DNA from: JBBQAA01 sp038276395
GTDB lineage: Bacteria > Actinomycetota > Thermoleophilia > Solirubrobacterales > Solirubrobacteraceae
Direction: 5' to 3'
NCBI GenBank assembly: GCA_038276395.1
Contig: JBBQAA010000011.1
Location: 1-30,411 of the forward strand
Length of the DNA stretch: 30,411 bases
The first letter of the stretch is position 1. Each line of letters begins with the position of its first letter. The notes below the pieces were generated by a model. That model searched no databases. It had not been told where the DNA came from and worked only from the letters and a program-made list of their open reading frames with translations. The translations under genes and the position numbers were made by a program. Positions 28,922 to 30,411 of this stretch are shown here, one piece after another.

Positions 28922-28931
28922 GAGGGGGACC

Positions 28932-29153
28932 ATGAAGACCGAGATCCATCCCGAGTACATCGAGTCCCACGTGCGCTGCACGTGCGGCAACGAGTTCACG
29001 ACGCGCTCCACGAAGGGCGAGATCCACGTGGAGATCTGCTCGAACTGCCATCCGTTCTACACGGGCCGGCAGAAGCTCGTGGACACCGGCGGCCGCGTCG
29101 AGCGCTTCCAGCGCCGCGTGGCCAAGAGCAAGAGCCGCGCCGCCAAGGCCTGA
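28932..29153 (+). CDS. rpmE: 50S ribosomal protein L31, zinc-binding type
   Basis: 73 aa. L31 bridges the 50S subunit to the 30S head. The sequence MKTEIHPEYIESHVRCTCGN, the EICSNCHPFYTGRQKLVDTG motif and GRVERFQRR are diagnostic. The zinc ligands C16, C18, C36 and C39 are all present, so this is the Zn-containing (C+) form rather than the YtiA-type Zn-free paralogue used in zinc starvation. The lysine-rich tail is usual. It is followed 10 bp later by the DUF1385 gene, a conserved bacterial pairing that usually continues to prfA; the window ends its homology before that. Confidence 0.97.
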   Translation: MKTEIHPEYIESHVRCTCGNEFTTRSTKGEIHVEICSNCHPFYTGRQKLVDTGGRVERFQRRVAKSKSRAAKA

Positions 29154-29163
29154 CGTCCCGCCC

Positions 29164-30168
29164 GTGAGCGCCGCCGCCCCTCCGGACGACGGCGCCACGC
29201 TGCTGCCCGACGGCCGCGTGATGGCGCCGCGCGACGCGCCCGTGGGCGGCCAGGCCGTGCTCGAGGGCGTGATGATGCGCGGCGTCAGCACCTGGGCGCT
29301 GGCGGTGCGCCGGCCCCGGGAGGGGCAGGACGAGCGCGAGATCCCCGAGGGCGGGATCGGCGTGCAGGCCTTCCCGCTGCGGCCGTGGACGGCGCGCCAC
29401 CGGGCGCTCCGCCTGCCCGTCGTGCGCGGAGTGGTGGCGCTCGGCGAGTCGCTGAAGATCGGCTTTCGCGCGCTTGGGCTCTCGGCCGAGTCGAAGCTCG
29501 GCGAGGAGGAGGAGATACCGAGCGGCGTCTGGGCGGGCACGATCGTCGTCGCCCTGGCCTTCGCCGTCGGGCTGTTCTTCGTCGTCCCCGTCGGGCTGAC
29601 GAGCCTCATCAAGGGCCAGCTCGGGTCCTCGCTGCTCTTCTGGCTCGTGGAGGGTGTCCTGCGGACCTCGATCTTCCTCGGCTACCTCGTGCTGCTCTCC
29701 CGCCTGCGCGACCTGCGTCGCGTCTTCGAGTACCACGGGGCCGAGCACAAGACGATCGCCTGCCACGAGGCCGGCCTGCCGCTCACGCCGGAGAACGCCG
29801 CGCGGTTCTCGCGCCTGCATCCCCGCTGCGGCACGAGCTTCCTGCTCGTCGTCATGATCGTGGCGATCTTCGTCTTCGCGCCCGTCGGCCTCCCCGCCTG
29901 GTGGGTGCTCGTGCTCACGCGGATCCTCGGCGTGCCGCTGATCGCGGGGATCTCCTTCGAGATCATCAAGTGGGCGGGGCGCAACCGCGGCCGCGGCTGG
30001 GTCCGGGCGATCATGTGGCCGGGGCTGCAGCTCCAGCGCCTGACGACGCGCGAGCCCGACCAGCTCGAGCTCGAGGTGGCCGTGGCCGCGCTCGAGGCCG
30101 TGCTCGAGCGGGAGGCGCCGGGCGCGGCCGACGCCCGCGACCTGGTCGGCGTCGAGGTCGTCGCGTAG
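29164..30168 (+). CDS. DUF1385 (YqhQ-like) membrane protein
   Basis: 334 aa from GTG 29164. The family signature PVGGQAVLEGVMMRG is at residues 21-40, then RLPVVRGVVALGESLKIGFR. Membrane helices include WAGTIVVALAFAVGLFFVVP, LVEGVLRTSIFLGYLVLLS, SFLLVVMIVAIFVFAPVGL and LTRILGVPLIAGISFEIIKW. The conserved YHGAEHKTIACHE motif holds three His residues and looks like a metal site, hence the common label of predicted metal-dependent enzyme. LHPRCGTSFLL and WPGLQLQRLTTREPD complete the family pattern. The function is unknown. Coupling to rpmE, with only 10 bp between, is conserved in many Gram-positive genomes. Confidence 0.92.
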   Translation: MSAAAPPDDGATLLPDGRVMAPRDAPVGGQAVLEGVMMRGVSTWALAVRRPREGQDEREIPEGGIGVQAFPLRPWTARHRALRLPVVRGVVALGESLKIGFRALGLSAESKLGEEEEIPSGVWAGTIVVALAFAVGLFFVVPVGLTSLIKGQLGSSLLFWLVEGVLRTSIFLGYLVLLSRLRDLRRVFEYHGAEHKTIACHEAGLPLTPENAARFSRLHPRCGTSFLLVVMIVAIFVFAPVGLPAWWVLVLTRILGVPLIAGISFEIIKWAGRNRGRGWVRAIMWPGLQLQRLTTREPDQLELEVAVAALEAVLEREAPGAADARDLVGVEVVA

Positions 30169-30174
30169 CGGCTT

Positions 30175-30411
30175 CGAGCCCGGCGGGGTGCGCGCCGCGC
30201 GACGCTCGCTCCTCAGCAGCGCGCGAAGCGCCGCGGCGTAGAAGCGGAGGTAGGCGTAATGGGCGTGCCAGTCGGAGGCCTCAGCGCCGTCCGGGAAGCC
30301 GACGGCGGGGGCGCGCCGGCCGAAGTGGGCCAGCGCGGCGAGGAAGGCGTCGTTGACGTTCGACTCCTGGTCGTTCCCACCTCGTCGTGCGCCACGGGTT
30401 CGGTGAACGCC
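30175..30411 (-). pseudogene. Possible broken esterase-like gene at the right edge
   Basis: On the minus strand, AFTEPVAHDEVG reads in one frame and then, after a one-base shift near 30375, NDQESNVNDAFLAALAHFG, RRAPAVGFPDGAEASDWHAH and YAYLRFYAAALRALL read in another. The middle segment resembles the stretch before the nucleophile of esterase-type alpha/beta hydrolases (leader, then PDG and a WH-type motif), but the nucleophile elbow is absent. No convincing stop is seen before the DUF1385 gene. It may be a truncated gene end or chance; the rest lies outside the window. Confidence 0.3.

Noticed and set aside
1..30411. Phage, defence, toxin-antitoxin, CRISPR, biosynthetic cluster or insertion sequence
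   Set aside because: No hallmark gene, repeat array, terminal inverted repeat or target duplication was found on either strand.

Overview
The window is very GC-rich and densely coded. It uses many GTG starts and 4-bp start/stop overlaps of the GTGA type. Together with single-copy features such as an L31-DUF1385 gene pair, a Cys-tailed MarR regulator and several Ig-like secreted proteins, this suggests an actinobacterium, probably of the class Thermoleophilia (Solirubrobacterales-like). That placement is inferred from gene content and style; no marker gene was compared. No rRNA, tRNA, CRISPR array, transposase or phage gene was seen.

Layout. (1) 1-2324, minus strand: a translationally coupled operon of MarR regulator, EamA permease, a frameshifted DUF3253 gene and a DrrA-type ABC ATPase that runs off the left edge. 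(2) 2382-6273: msrA, a SAM methyltransferase, a GT4 glycosyltransferase and a hexapeptide acyltransferase. (3) 6305-9196: meaB, a decayed murF-like remnant, an acyl-CoA dehydrogenase and an SCP2-like protein. (4) 9205-11572, minus: leucyl aminopeptidase and a TSUP permease. (5) 11684-14750, plus: thiolase, HAD phosphatase and a second acyl-CoA dehydrogenase, coupled by stop/start overlaps. (6) 14981-19045: a secreted Ig-like repeat protein with a structured leader, convergent with an interrupted sensor-GGDEF-EAL gene. (7) 19142-22679: the large and B12-binding subunits of an acyl-CoA mutase, separated by a cupredoxin and a decayed secreted-protein gene. (8) 22768-26293: etfB, etfA and an ETF-quinone oxidoreductase. 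(9) 26373-30168: a PAS-GGDEF-EAL protein, a CARDB secreted protein, L31 and a DUF1385 membrane protein. A probable broken gene lies at the right edge.

How the genes fit together. The central theme is acyl-CoA oxidation. Two acyl-CoA dehydrogenases pass electrons to ETF, then through ETF-QO to the quinone pool. A thiolase releases acetyl-CoA, and a cobalamin-dependent mutase with its MeaB chaperone rearranges a branched acyl-CoA. The substrate-discriminating residues of the mutase (Phe81, Gln202) match isobutyryl-CoA mutase rather than methylmalonyl-CoA mutase.

Two other themes recur. Many start codons lie 6-10 nt downstream of a -10-like hexamer (often TACACT), which implies widespread leaderless transcription. 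Several genes are interrupted by single indels or stops (DUF3253, GGDEF-EAL, the secreted protein at 21258-22250, the right-edge fragment); these are either real decay or uncorrected sequencing indels, and reads would decide.
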